A DNA stretch of 64,000 nucleotides. Source: Tubulanus polymorphus. Lineage: Eukaryota > Nemertea > Palaeonemertea > Tubulaniformes > Tubulanidae. The stretch's first letter is position 1. The number at the start of each line of letters is the position of its first letter. The stretch is from the NCBI RefSeq assembly GCF_964204645.1, contig NC_134026.1, forward strand, positions 18,062,650 through 18,126,649, read 5' to 3'. Positions 54,284 through 63,929 of the stretch are shown piece by piece. Under the pieces are notes generated by a model. The model did not search any database, was not told where the DNA came from, and saw only the letters and a list, made by a program, of their open reading frames with translations. A program made the position numbers and the translations under genes.

Positions 54284-56896
54284 TCATCTTCGGAAACGTG
54301 AAGCATGAGGCGAAGGGGTTTTTGATTTTGGTGACGGGTTACTGGATCGCGATGTACTCGGACTAGAAGTTTTAGCACTTGGACTTGGACTTCGTCTGCC
54401 AAAACTAGACGACCAATACCCGAACGGCATTTTTGTCTTTGTGTATTCAGCGAGTTTTCGTTCCTCTTCTTCTCGCATAGTATTCCACAACTTGTCTCTG
54501 TGTTCGGCAACTTGTTGGTGGGCGTCTCGTAGTAAAGTATCGACCTTGCAACGATGAGTTAACATTTTTGTTTGATAATCACTAGTCATGCGGTCCATTT
54601 CTTCTCTTGCTTCCTCGTATATACGTTGTACTTTCCCACGCACTTGTAGAATCAACGCTTTTTCTTGTTCTTCCAATTCTTCTGTTTTCTCCTTTAGTTT
54701 TGGGAAAATATCTTCGAGCTCGTCTTTCAATGCCCTTATTCTAGATGGGTCAGAGTTATTTTTCTTCTCAAGTTCCTTTAGTTCTGATAATTTTTGTAGC
54801 ATGTTTTTGAATATGAGCTCCATGCGTTGTTCCTTTAACTTTTTATAATTTTCGATATTTTCGAGGGTAACTTTGCGTATACGTAGTGTGTTATCGTACA
54901 TATGAACCACGTATTGTTTTATTATTTCCACCGCGGACTTGTGCATCGTTTCAATGATTGCCTTTACCTCAGTTGTTATTTTATTAACCGCCGGCACTTC
55001 ATAGCTCTCAACATTGCGAATCTCGTCTTCGACTCCAGACGAAATGCCCAAAATTCCTTCTTCTTCAACCCTTCTGTAACTATGAGTGTTTTCAGCTAGA
55101 ATTTGGATAAATTTGTTTGCGTCTCCTACCATATTCAATATGGGCTTATTGTATTCATATTCTTTATTCTCGTCCTCGTCGTATATTATTTCATCAATGA
55201 TCGTTTTGGGTATACTGTTTGTGTCTATCAACAGTTCGTCCTTTTGTAAAAGTATAGATTTCACCAAATGTAAAACATCTGTACTTTCGGACAGTGAACT
55301 GGGTGAGGCTATAGTACCAGAGCTGGACGATGTTCCACCACTGGCCGTTCTACCAGACAATATATTCGAAACGTGATCGTCGTAGTTAACCACTGTCGGT
55401 GTTTCTAGTCGTCGAAACAACGTTTCTCGCTCATCGACTAATGTGTCTAGTTTCTTGGCCTTGGATTTGTAAGGCATGCCAAATGACATGGCGTCAGGAT
55501 CTGTTTCACCGCCGAATATATTTGGATAATATCCTGGGTAACTAGGCATAAACATGGACGGTGGTGGTGCTCTGCCACTGCTGCCTCTACCGCTGCTGCT
55601 GCTGCTGCTGCTTATAGTGGAGCTGCTACTTTTTGGTGGGAATAGAGTAGCGTCAATTTTTCTCTTGGTTGCTCCACTCGATGATGGTACCGAGCTACTG
55701 CCGGCACCGGTAACACCACCTCCACTGCCTGAATCGGGTAAAGTGTAAGCACCATAGCCACTCAGCTCTGTTGGGTAGGTAAACGAACGAGATTTCCAGT
55801 CTTCTCCTATGTCAACGTAGTAAGATGGTATTTGTACCATTCGTTTACCGTTGCAGTTGAATACCTTTAATGAATCTGTCGTAACGGGCACACTACCTAT
55901 GGGTATAGTTAAGATTTGATTCATTTGAATCTTGTCTTTGTGCTTGGGACCGTTGTTGATGCATCTTTGGATAATCTGACGTTCCACTGCCTGTATGTTG
56001 TTAGATTCTGGTTCCAACACAAACACGGTTACATATGAACTCTCGTAGACAGTTTCCTTGGTATCTTTAATAACTCTACTGTGCCAGCCGGCATCTTCCT
56101 TGCCCTCGAACTTGAATTTGTTCAATCTTTTGCGCATGGGTGCTTTTCGCTGATTAATTTTTGCTACGGGTTTTGAATTATCAACGACAACGTCTGGGTA
56201 CGGCGCAATACACATGTAGAGATAGCAGTTGTTGGTTAGCAGTTTTTCTCGCCCAAGTAATCTACTGTCTTGTATTCTGATCGGCGTGTTTCGGACGTCT
56301 TTCACTGGGCCGTGAGCGTATATTCTCGTTTGAATTGTATTGTTGCCGGGTATGGGCATCATTTCATTCCTGTTCAGCGCAGCAATACCAATCGGTGTAA
56401 TGCATTCTTTTATTTTATCCAGTGGTGATTCTATTGGGAAACTAAAGCCTGCTGGTGTTTTCATGTAGACGTTTTTGTTTTTCGTTATAGCTGTGTAGGT
56501 AAAGTCAAACAACGGACTTTGACCAGTTTCAAAGTCTTCTCGGTTATTTAGTGACAATAAGATGTCGTCGAGTACTTCTAACGGAAAAACCGTCATGTCG
56601 CTATACACCGAACTCACACCGCCCCTGTGTGCCATATAATCGCAAAACTTTGTATTTGCGATGTCTATGTCATTCGCGCCTAGTGGTCTGAGTTTAAGCT
56701 GTATGTTACTGGTTTCTAACATGTCCATCATGTTAATCGGAAAGGGTTTCTTGTTTTTTTCTTTGTTGATGAAACATTTTTCTCCCATCACAACCATGTA
56801 GGACATCGGTTCGGTGGCGTTAGTGGCCAGATCTTCGTTCGGGTAGCTGCCAATGGATCCGCCCGAGAGCCATGTCTGTGTTGGTGGCACGAACAT
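54284..56896 (-). CDS. Large coiled-coil protein (870 aa)
   Basis: It starts at the ATG at 56896. Residues ~1-385 look globular; a Gly/Ser-rich low-complexity linker lies at ~389-445. A mixed region follows, then a long coiled coil at ~640-820 with Glu/Lys/Arg heptads. The tail is Ser/Pro/Arg-rich. No membrane or catalytic motif is seen. It is likely structural (capsid-associated or tegument) or scaffold-like. The C-terminus may have been truncated by a frameshift (see 54035-54283). Family unknown. Confidence 0.75.
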   Translation of the reverse strand: MFVPPTQTWLSGGSIGSYPNEDLATNATEPMSYMVVMGEKCFINKEKNKKPFPINMMDMLETSNIQLKLRPLGANDIDIANTKFCDYMAHRGGVSSVYSDMTVFPLEVLDDILLSLNNREDFETGQSPLFDFTYTAITKNKNVYMKTPAGFSFPIESPLDKIKECITPIGIAALNRNEMMPIPGNNTIQTRIYAHGPVKDVRNTPIRIQDSRLLGREKLLTNNCYLYMCIAPYPDVVVDNSKPVAKINQRKAPMRKRLNKFKFEGKEDAGWHSRVIKDTKETVYESSYVTVFVLEPESNNIQAVERQIIQRCINNGPKHKDKIQMNQILTIPIGSVPVTTDSLKVFNCNGKRMVQIPSYYVDIGEDWKSRSFTYPTELSGYGAYTLPDSGSGGGVTGAGSSSVPSSSGATKRKIDATLFPPKSSSSTISSSSSSSGRGSSGRAPPPSMFMPSYPGYYPNIFGGETDPDAMSFGMPYKSKAKKLDTLVDERETLFRRLETPTVVNYDDHVSNILSGRTASGGTSSSSGTIASPSSLSESTDVLHLVKSILLQKDELLIDTNSIPKTIIDEIIYDEDENKEYEYNKPILNMVGDANKFIQILAENTHSYRRVEEEGILGISSGVEDEIRNVESYEVPAVNKITTEVKAIIETMHKSAVEIIKQYVVHMYDNTLRIRKVTLENIENYKKLKEQRMELIFKNMLQKLSELKELEKKNNSDPSRIRALKDELEDIFPKLKEKTEELEEQEKALILQVRGKVQRIYEEAREEMDRMTSDYQTKMLTHRCKVDTLLRDAHQQVAEHRDKLWNTMREEEERKLAEYTKTKMPFGYWSSSFGRRSPSPSAKTSSPSTSRSSNPSPKSKTPSPHASRFRR

Positions 56897-56987
56897 GGTG
56901 TATAAAGTCTGGGTACAGAGATACTCGATGCGGTATGGGTTAAATACAGTATTTTGGGCTGTGGCTAATATAATTTTAGTGAGGGTA

Positions 56988-57752
56988 TTATTTTATCATG
57001 GCTACCAAAAGTATTGTGTATAATGTTAGAGATATTGCAACTACGAGTCGTGATTGAAGAGTGGAATATTCCATGTTCATAAAATCACCACCACCATGGA
57101 TGTGTTTCTGGTACAATAATTGATATTCGTGCAATGGAAGAATTTCATCTTTGCAAATTTCACTATGAACGCCAACATTGTCGGTGTTTGAACATTTTGA
57201 TTTGTCCGAGTTGCCAGCGGAATTGTCATTCTCGCAATTTTTTATCCGTTCATTTTCCATCAACAAATTGTGTCTTATGTTTCTCAGTCGTTTGATATTT
57301 TCCGCAGACGTTTCTATCTCCTCCCGCAATGAAGTTACTCTATCGCCCAAAACAACATTTTCACGACTCATCTCTGTCATTTTCCTATCTAATGATTGTT
57401 GGTCATTTTCAATTTTCACATTATCGGCTATTTGTTTGGTTTTTGTATTTTCCAATGTAGACAACTCTTCGGTGAGATGTGTTTGTAATGTTTTTAAATT
57501 TTCAACTTCTTCGGTGACCGTTGATGCAGCCGTACTAGCAGTAATCAAATCATTCAATTTGTTAACTTTATCTATAAGTAAAGCTTCGTTAGATATACGA
57601 AGTTCATTTTCTTCGCGCAACAAGGCGACCTCTTGTACTTTGAGTCTATCGATTTCTGGTGTTATAGTATTAAATTCCCTTTTTAGATTTTTAGTTTCGG
57701 TTTCGCGTTCACCGATTTCCCGGGTAAACCGGATTTTTACACCGACATCCAA
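56988..57752 (-). CDS. Tail-anchored coiled-coil protein, 5' end missing
   Basis: The frame is open from a TTG at 57752, but there is no ATG until about residue 120. Long Glu/Lys/Arg heptads (~10-170) form a coiled coil, followed by a polar Ser/Asn/Cys segment and one hydrophobic stretch at the very C-terminus (~236-252), a tail anchor. A vesicle-tether or envelope-associated role is plausible. A plus-strand coding-like fragment without a start begins at the same place (see 57690-57956), so the 5' end was probably lost at a rearrangement junction. Confidence 0.55.
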   Translation of the reverse strand: MDVGVKIRFTREIGERETETKNLKREFNTITPEIDRLKVQEVALLREENELRISNEALLIDKVNKLNDLITASTAASTVTEEVENLKTLQTHLTEELSTLENTKTKQIADNVKIENDQQSLDRKMTEMSRENVVLGDRVTSLREEIETSAENIKRLRNIRHNLLMENERIKNCENDNSAGNSDKSKCSNTDNVGVHSEICKDEILPLHEYQLLYQKHIHGGGDFMNMEYSTLQSRLVVAISLTLYTILLVAMIK

Positions 57753-57956
57753 ATTTGCAAAGAAGACAAAGTAACAGAATCATCAACTATCACCAGGTTG
57801 ACCCGGGAGACTCGCAAACGTCAAGTTTTCACAACTAGGGCATTGGATACCAGTAGAATGCTAGACCAAGATTACTTATACTACCAGCACTTGATCAAAA
57901 GATTGCGAGCAGAATTGAAGAGGAGAGCGGAGGATAATGGGGACTTGTCGTCTTGA
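57690..57956 (+). pseudogene. 5'-truncated coding fragment
   Basis: The plus strand is open without an early ATG and, from about 57755, reads as a basic helical sequence (TRETRKRQVFTT ... YYQHLIKRLRAEL) ending at TGA 57954-57956. The first ~60 bases overlap the neighbouring minus-strand frame. A lone ATG lies at about 57860. Two co-terminal fragments with no starts, in opposite orientation, suggest an inversion or deletion junction near 57750. Confidence 0.4.
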
Positions 57957-58034
57957 GTTAATACTTTTGTTCGCGTTATAACAGTCACCAATGTTAAACC
58001 TCAATCAACCAATGCTTATTGCAAGGACTCAAAT

Positions 58035-58196
58035 ATGTGGTACATTTACCGTGTTGTGTTGACGAAAGAGTACGGAGATGTGACCACGTTGGCTGAGGCC
58101 CCAGCTCTACCCATGGGTCATGCAGCAACTAGACAAGGCCGAAAGCATTATTTTCTGTGTGGAAATGGAGACAGTCAGAGTGAATTACGGTCATAA
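58035..58196 (+). CDS. Short ORF (53 aa), doubtful
   Basis: An ATG at 58035 opens 53 codons ending where the AACGTCCTC array begins. Composition is plausible (MWYIYRVVLTKEYGDVTTLA) but there is no known domain. It could be a gene fragment truncated by the array. Confidence 0.25.
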   Translation: MWYIYRVVLTKEYGDVTTLAEAPALPMGHAATRQGRKHYFLCGNGDSQSELRS

Positions 58197-58347
58197 CGTC
58201 CTCAAGTCAAAACGTCCTCAGGTCAAAACGTCCTCAGGTCAAAACGTCCTCAGGTCAAAACGTCCTCAGTCAAAACGTCCTCAAGTCAAAACGTCCTCAG
58301 GGCAAAACGTCCTCAGGTCACAACGTCCTTATGTCAAAACGTCCTCA
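58195..58347 (+). repeat. ~17-bp tandem array AACGTCCTCAGGTCAAA
   Basis: About nine copies occur with small variations in length (14-17). The complementary array lies inverted at 59139-59233, so the pair can fold over the 790 bases between them. The array reads as a peptide in one frame but with only low-complexity Arg-Pro-Gln-Val content. No CRISPR-like spacing is seen. Confidence 0.9.
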
Positions 58348-58698
58348 CTAATATCAAGTCAAGTAGATATATTTGTTATTATTATTTTTAGTTTATAACT
58401 GCCACTTTTCTTAGTTAGGTCTTCATCATTGTGGTTTGCTCCCCTGACAAGCATCTGTTTCTTACCACTGTGAATATACAGGGTAGTTGACTAAAACTTA
58501 GTTACTTCCAGATATGGATGATGATGGTCGGCGACATATCAATCTCGGGAGAAACCCAGGATCTTGTTACTAGGATTAGGGCGCACTCGCGTCTCCCTAT
58601 CCTAAGTACTAACCATATATTTTGTTCATAAACTTCATGAATTCTTAAAATCATTGATGTAAAATATAAATTAAGTGTAATAGATTTTGACACAGAAG

Positions 58699-58965
58699 TG
58701 AGTTAAAGTCGAGATGGTTTGGGTAATTACTAATTTGCCTGTTAATTGAGACCATGTTTGATGCCTATCAGCAATTTGCTTTGATTTCCTTGATCAAAGA
58801 GAACCAAATTGAAAAATGTGACATATGAATGATCAGAAATAAAAGCTCACTGGTTTGCTTCAATTAGAAGACCAATTGCCCGAAATTAATTATGACTTTG
58901 ATCTATGCATTTCTATATATACAGTAATTGCATTAATTAGCAATTACCATCTCGACTTCAACTCA
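58699..58965. mobile_element. MITE-like element with terminal inverted repeats
   Basis: The left end GAGTTAAAGTCGAGATGG (58700-58717) matches the reverse complement of the right end (58947-58964) except for one base. The pairing continues inward with TAATTACTAATT/AATTAGCAATTA. The interior is AT-rich and noncoding, about 265 bases in all. It is a small nonautonomous DNA transposon or foldback element. Target duplications were not established. Confidence 0.6.
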
Positions 58966-59138
58966 ATTCCATGTCACATTGGTTATAGATTTTTCAACAT
59001 CTATATATTCAAATAGACGTTTTTTTGCATTGATAAAAAGCAGTATGAAGTTTTAGGACTATTTTAGGTTGTTCTTTATCTGTTTATTCTTGAAATAAAG
59101 ATACAATCGTAAGATATCAATGAGTTCTTTGAACAAGG

Positions 59139-59233
59139 TGAGGACGTTTTGACTTGAGGACGTTTTGACCATCAAACTGAGGACGTTTTGACCAACAAAC
59201 TGATGACGTTTTGACATGAGGACGTTTTGACCT
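59139..59233 (-). repeat. Inverted AACGTCCTC array (6 units)
   Basis: Six GAGGACGTTTTGAC-type units lie here, the reverse complement of the array at 58195-58347, more loosely spaced. Between the arrays (58348-59138) lie the MITE-like element and AT-rich DNA; no gene is supported there. Confidence 0.9.
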
Positions 59234-59311
59234 GTCACCGTCAGACTCATCGTCGACCTCCTGATTGTCACTTGGGCAGCTGAACGGAGCAAGTCCATCT
59301 ACGAAATTTAT

Positions 59312-59926
59312 CTACTCAGAGTCTAGCATTACGGGTATATCGTGACATACACTAGACAGTGTATAGTTGTGAAGTTTCAATTTGACATAATGACTGGAGG
59401 CTACGGGTTTTTTCGTAACATAGACAAAGGCAATATTGTTCATGAACATGTCCGATGATATTGTCGACATTAGTTTTTTCATTGCCCCTATAAGTTCATT
59501 GAGTTGAGTTGTGTGAAAGTCACAAGTGCACAGGTAAGAGAACACGGTCTTTGTTGTTTTCCCTTTTTGTTGATTAACGTATTGGGTACATTTGAGTTTC
59601 GTGATTTCAAGTAACATTGTCCTCCAACATATAGCAAATTGACTGTTACGTCGTCCCTTGCGAAGAGATTGCCATACAGATCTAGGTATTTTTATTTCTG
59701 GAGTTGGGAATAACAGCAACGGTTTCAATACCTTTCTTTTCACGGGACAAGTACCAACTTCATCAGCTGGTCGTTTTACGGCCCTGTTTATGATGGAGCG
59801 TGTTCGATCCAAGAGCATGTTACCAGAGCAGCGACGGGTAGCCATATTTTGTTGCATCATCCGTTTACGTTTTTCTTTTATCGGGGTAGGATTTGGAAAC
59901 TGCGACGGAGGTGGTGAGGAAAACAT
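59312..59926 (-). CDS. Small basic protein (204 aa)
   Basis: It starts at the ATG at 59926; the frame extends only to a TTG at 59953. The N-terminal ~85 residues are basic and Pro-rich (KEKRKR, RPADE ... CPVKRK), suggesting nuclear localisation. The C-terminal ~115 residues look globular, with Cys and beta-strand character. A minus-strand TATAAAAGG lies at 60017-60025 upstream. No family is recognised; a DNA-binding or regulatory role is possible. Confidence 0.7.
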   Translation of the reverse strand: MFSSPPPSQFPNPTPIKEKRKRMMQQNMATRRCSGNMLLDRTRSIINRAVKRPADEVGTCPVKRKVLKPLLLFPTPEIKIPRSVWQSLRKGRRNSQFAICWRTMLLEITKLKCTQYVNQQKGKTTKTVFSYLCTCDFHTTQLNELIGAMKKLMSTISSDMFMNNIAFVYVTKKPVASSHYVKLKLHNYTLSSVCHDIPVMLDSE

Positions 59927-60016
59927 GATATTTTTTCGTAACTCTTTCACCAATATCTTCAGAACTCACCTCTTGGTGGCAGACAGTGTTCTGACAAAAT
60001 GTTTCTACTGACTTGG

Positions 60017-60025
60017 CCTTTTATA
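60017..60025 (-). promoter_or_regulatory. TATA box of the 204-aa gene
   Basis: TATAAAAGG on the minus strand is 91 bases upstream of the ATG at 59926, in the 133-base gap between two co-oriented genes. Confidence 0.5.
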
Positions 60026-60059
60026 CGATTTTTCCTCACCATAAAAAAGGTAACAAAAA

Positions 60060-63000
60060 TTATCTACCCGTAAAACTTAACTCGTGTAACATTTCTGATA
60101 GATATTGAAAGCGATTAACTTCTAACTCTATCTCTAACTTTAATTCATCATCCTTTTCACTGTCCGATTCCGACTCCTCTGAATATTCACTCTCGCTGCT
60201 TGATGTAACAGATTCTCGGTCCGATTCCCAGCTTTTTAACCTTGGTGATTTTGGCGATTTTGGGTCGTCTGTTTTTTTCTCCTTTTCTATTACTGAAATA
60301 TCTACTTTTTCTTCTCCCTCAAATAGATCAGTTCTTAACGGTGGAGTATTTTTGATTTCTCTTGGTGGAATTGATAATTTCTTTTTTGGTGTGCTCACCA
60401 ATTGTATTGGAGGAGGGTCATCTCTGAACTCTACCGTTCCGTATACATCCGAATAATCGTAGTCATACTCTTGATTTAGATCGTTTTCTAAATCCTGAAA
60501 CTCGTCTCTTTTTTGCTCGACCAATTTTGACGATAGAGCATTTTGGCGCGATGTCGGCACAAACGTGTTTGACTTTGTCATTAAATCTTCTACATAACTG
60601 TCTAACTTTTTTGTATCGCTGGGTAATTCCAAATTAGTGGGCGCGTCAATTTCGTTTCTTGGTTTCATAGGTCCGGGTTTTGGAAATCCTTTAAGTAATT
60701 CCGTTATTCCTTCGACATTGTCTCTGACCACATTTCGTTCGTCTAACAGTTCTTGTAGCAACAGTCTCATTTCAACTCCGACAGGATTTTCTTTATTCCA
60801 CATATCCACACTTTTTTTAATTTCAGCAATCACAGCTGCTCCCGATTCTACTTGTTGTACTAGCGACCCGTCCAATACACTTGTTCGCACAGAATCGATC
60901 AATTTGTTTGCACCCTGATCTGGTGGCTGCACAACTTGTGGATCGGGTGGTGTGGGTATAGGTACAGGTGCTGGCTTCGGTGTTTTTGACACAAACGGAT
61001 GGACTAAAGGCGGTTGTTTTGGGTGCCCCGGATGCGTTTCTTCGTTTATATTTACCATGGGTAATTTTGAAGTTTCCAGTATCACACGGTCAATCATTTT
61101 CGATGTTTTCACGACTTGTGCAGATGGCTGATCTTCTGGCTCTGGCTCTTTTGGTGGTGGGGGTGATGGACGTCGTTCTTCTGGTTGTGAGGCGGTAGAT
61201 GTGGATGGTTGTGGGGTAGAGGTGGATGGCTGTGGCGCTGTCGGTTGATTTCTTGCGACTACCTGTTCAATAACTTGTAAAAGTTGCTTCTCACTTATGC
61301 CATTGAGCACTATAACCTGTTCTTCATTTTCACTCAGCGGTGGCTGTGGTGGAGGGATAGAGTTTGTGAATTTGTCGATGGTTTTGTCTATGGGTACGTT
61401 ACTGTCGACCAATTCAGAAGCTTCAATGTCGTGAGTAGCAAAAATCAATTGTTGTTTTTTTCGATGTTTCTCTGTTTGCATGGCTTTGGGAATATCTTCG
61501 GATTCTCCCAACTTCAACTCCTCTATGGCGTCTGGGTGTTTGTAGTTTTCTAACTTGAATAACAATCTGTCTGGGAAATGGGCATCTGCAGTTACATATT
61601 CAAACGGTCCTTGTTCATTTATGGCTAAATCCCTGTTGCCGCTGTATATTCTTCGCAATTTTATTAAAGTGTTTACGTACACATCGTCCCAAAACTCTGG
61701 TCTCATAATATCTGCCAATTCCTCTAGCGACAATGATTCGAGTCTCGTTTTAGTATTCATCACGGTGGGTAGGTAATATCTGATGACAGAAGCCACGTTG
61801 TCGTATTCTCCGCGTTTATTGCTCTCCAGACCCATCATATCTATTAGATCAGCGAGTGAATGTTGCAACTCTCTAGTTTGCTCATCATCGTCCTCTGATT
61901 CTACGATTTTTTCGTATGTCAGAAACCCATCACCACCGTTGTACAAATTCTCCATCAGATTCAATGTGGTATACAATTTCTTGGTTACACCCATGCGGAC
62001 TTGTGTTTTTTGAGTTTTTACATAATTCGGTCGATATTCTTCGATTACCATGTGCGATACTTCACAAAATAAATTTCTATCCATGCCTATGTTGCCCGTT
62101 ATCAAGTTGTCTCTGTCTATGTTTATTTCTGGTGATGAGGGTAAACTTTCAACCGCCACTCTCCTGCCTTCCTCTCCACTATATATGACGCTCAAATCGG
62201 TTTCAAAATGGTGACCTGCTGTAGCACCGCCGATAAAAGACTCTATTTCTTCTTTGTTGATTTGATTGCATATGTCAATAAACGAGAATTGTTTTGACAT
62301 TATAATATCGACTAGAAAACTTTTCAAGAACAAGTTCATGACTTTGGTGGACTTGGGGTCGATTCCCGAAGTTAGAGTGTTGACCACGTTTTCAAACTCC
62401 TCTCGGACTCCCTCCAATATCACACAAGTGTATTTTGGTGATTTTTTACCACCCGTTACGGTTGTTGTGTCCGGCGACGAAACATTCTCTTCTCGCTTGG
62501 CTACCAAATATCTGGTCAACAATTCCTTGAGAAATTCGCCTTTGGTTTTTGAATGTCGAGCTAACATCGTGTACATCCCCACATATTCGTCCAATTTACC
62601 AGACATTTCCATTTGACTAGGACTGTCCATGGTACAATTGAAAGTCTTAGTTGGTCGGGTATTCTGTTTGGTATTTTCATCTATGGTCAACTGTGTTAGA
62701 TCAAGTTGAAATGCCAGTAGATCCTTTCTGGTATTATTTTCAGTAATCACATCAACAGCATTGGTAACCATTTGACCACACAAATCGGCCAATTGTTGCA
62801 GAAGGGCGTGATAGAAGGATTTGTTTTCGTAATAAGCACTAGTTTCACTCGGTTCCATGTTTCTAACAGCTTCGCTTACTTCTTTAATAATTGTAGCTGA
62901 CAGGGAACTGACTAGCGCATTAATCAATTTCAACGCCAATTTGTGTGTATCGTCTATATCTTTATCCTTCGTAGTCGATTTGATATATGGTGTTGTAACG

Positions 63001-63929
63001 TACTTTGTTGAACGAGGTCCTTCCGTGCCTATTCTATCCTCCATCAAATTTACGAATAATTGTCGCCTGTTGGTATTATTGTCTCTTCTGTTTCTGTTGA
63101 CTGTGTTGTCTGGGTAAAACTCGTAGAACAGTGACAGTATGTTTTTTACAAATTTTACAGTCTCAGGCGTCATATTCATATAGTCTAGTTTTGCAGCGGG
63201 ATCTAGTGAATTTAGAAATAGTAACCATCGCCACCACCTAGCGCCGTGTTCTTCCTGTTTGTCTACTGCCTTGTCTTTGCTTAGTTCTCTGGTGACTTTT
63301 TTGTACACGTCGTGGACATTCGATGTGGTCACTTGGATATCTCTGTTGGTTGAGTACACGGTGTCGGATATTTTTTTCTTCAAAGTTGTAATCGTGTCTC
63401 GCATTTCTTTTAAGACAGTGTCTACAAACGGTTTTCTGGCGTTGTTCAACCACCAATCTGCCAAGGGTTGTAAATATTCGGGTAATCCTTGTTGGATTTT
63501 TGTCGTCACTGGATCTATGGGTATGAATTCAAACAAATTGCTGAGATCCATTTCCACAAAGACCGGACTTAGTATGGTAGAGTTGACATTGTCCATGTTT
63601 TCAAAATAGGCATAGTCACTCAACATACGGAAATATCTTACGAATCCCATGTGACCAACACTAATTAGTAAAGAATCGACCAAGTTCTTCGTTTCTGAAT
63701 CGGTGGCAGCGTACTTGAACTGCATTTCAGACTTTTTGTGCCAGCTGACTAAACCTTTGATCTTTTTAATTCTTTCGTTATTGCTAATGGCCGTGCCACC
63801 ATATTGTGACCAAGAAATATGAGACTCTAACGTTTCTGAGGCATACATACAGAGTTTCTTTATGTTGGAGAGAAACGATTTGTGTTCTTCGCTCATTGTC
63901 CAATATTTTTGTTGGTCTATTTTTGCCAT
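60060..63929 (-). CDS. Giant protein (1289 aa), tegument-like
   Basis: It starts at the ATG at 63929, and the gene is complete. The first ~850 residues look globular without membrane or metal motifs. A long Pro/Gln/Thr/Ser-rich disordered section lies at ~855-1000 (QPSTSTPQPSTST; PPPPKEPEPEDQ). More charged segments follow, and an extremely acidic Ser/Glu/Asp stretch near the C-terminus precedes a short helical end. The layout of a large globular body with a disordered Pro-rich and acidic tail is common in herpesvirus tegument proteins. No homology can be shown. The ORF is intact over 3.9 kb. Confidence 0.85.
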   Translation of the reverse strand: MAKIDQQKYWTMSEEHKSFLSNIKKLCMYASETLESHISWSQYGGTAISNNERIKKIKGLVSWHKKSEMQFKYAATDSETKNLVDSLLISVGHMGFVRYFRMLSDYAYFENMDNVNSTILSPVFVEMDLSNLFEFIPIDPVTTKIQQGLPEYLQPLADWWLNNARKPFVDTVLKEMRDTITTLKKKISDTVYSTNRDIQVTTSNVHDVYKKVTRELSKDKAVDKQEEHGARWWRWLLFLNSLDPAAKLDYMNMTPETVKFVKNILSLFYEFYPDNTVNRNRRDNNTNRRQLFVNLMEDRIGTEGPRSTKYVTTPYIKSTTKDKDIDDTHKLALKLINALVSSLSATIIKEVSEAVRNMEPSETSAYYENKSFYHALLQQLADLCGQMVTNAVDVITENNTRKDLLAFQLDLTQLTIDENTKQNTRPTKTFNCTMDSPSQMEMSGKLDEYVGMYTMLARHSKTKGEFLKELLTRYLVAKREENVSSPDTTTVTGGKKSPKYTCVILEGVREEFENVVNTLTSGIDPKSTKVMNLFLKSFLVDIIMSKQFSFIDICNQINKEEIESFIGGATAGHHFETDLSVIYSGEEGRRVAVESLPSSPEINIDRDNLITGNIGMDRNLFCEVSHMVIEEYRPNYVKTQKTQVRMGVTKKLYTTLNLMENLYNGGDGFLTYEKIVESEDDDEQTRELQHSLADLIDMMGLESNKRGEYDNVASVIRYYLPTVMNTKTRLESLSLEELADIMRPEFWDDVYVNTLIKLRRIYSGNRDLAINEQGPFEYVTADAHFPDRLLFKLENYKHPDAIEELKLGESEDIPKAMQTEKHRKKQQLIFATHDIEASELVDSNVPIDKTIDKFTNSIPPPQPPLSENEEQVIVLNGISEKQLLQVIEQVVARNQPTAPQPSTSTPQPSTSTASQPEERRPSPPPPKEPEPEDQPSAQVVKTSKMIDRVILETSKLPMVNINEETHPGHPKQPPLVHPFVSKTPKPAPVPIPTPPDPQVVQPPDQGANKLIDSVRTSVLDGSLVQQVESGAAVIAEIKKSVDMWNKENPVGVEMRLLLQELLDERNVVRDNVEGITELLKGFPKPGPMKPRNEIDAPTNLELPSDTKKLDSYVEDLMTKSNTFVPTSRQNALSSKLVEQKRDEFQDLENDLNQEYDYDYSDVYGTVEFRDDPPPIQLVSTPKKKLSIPPREIKNTPPLRTDLFEGEEKVDISVIEKEKKTDDPKSPKSPRLKSWESDRESVTSSSESEYSEESESDSEKDDELKLEIELEVNRFQYLSEMLHELSFTGR

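Noticed and set aside
58195-58347. Possible CRISPR array
   Set aside because: Units are contiguous tandem copies of 14-17 bases with no unique spacers, and the setting is eukaryotic-viral.
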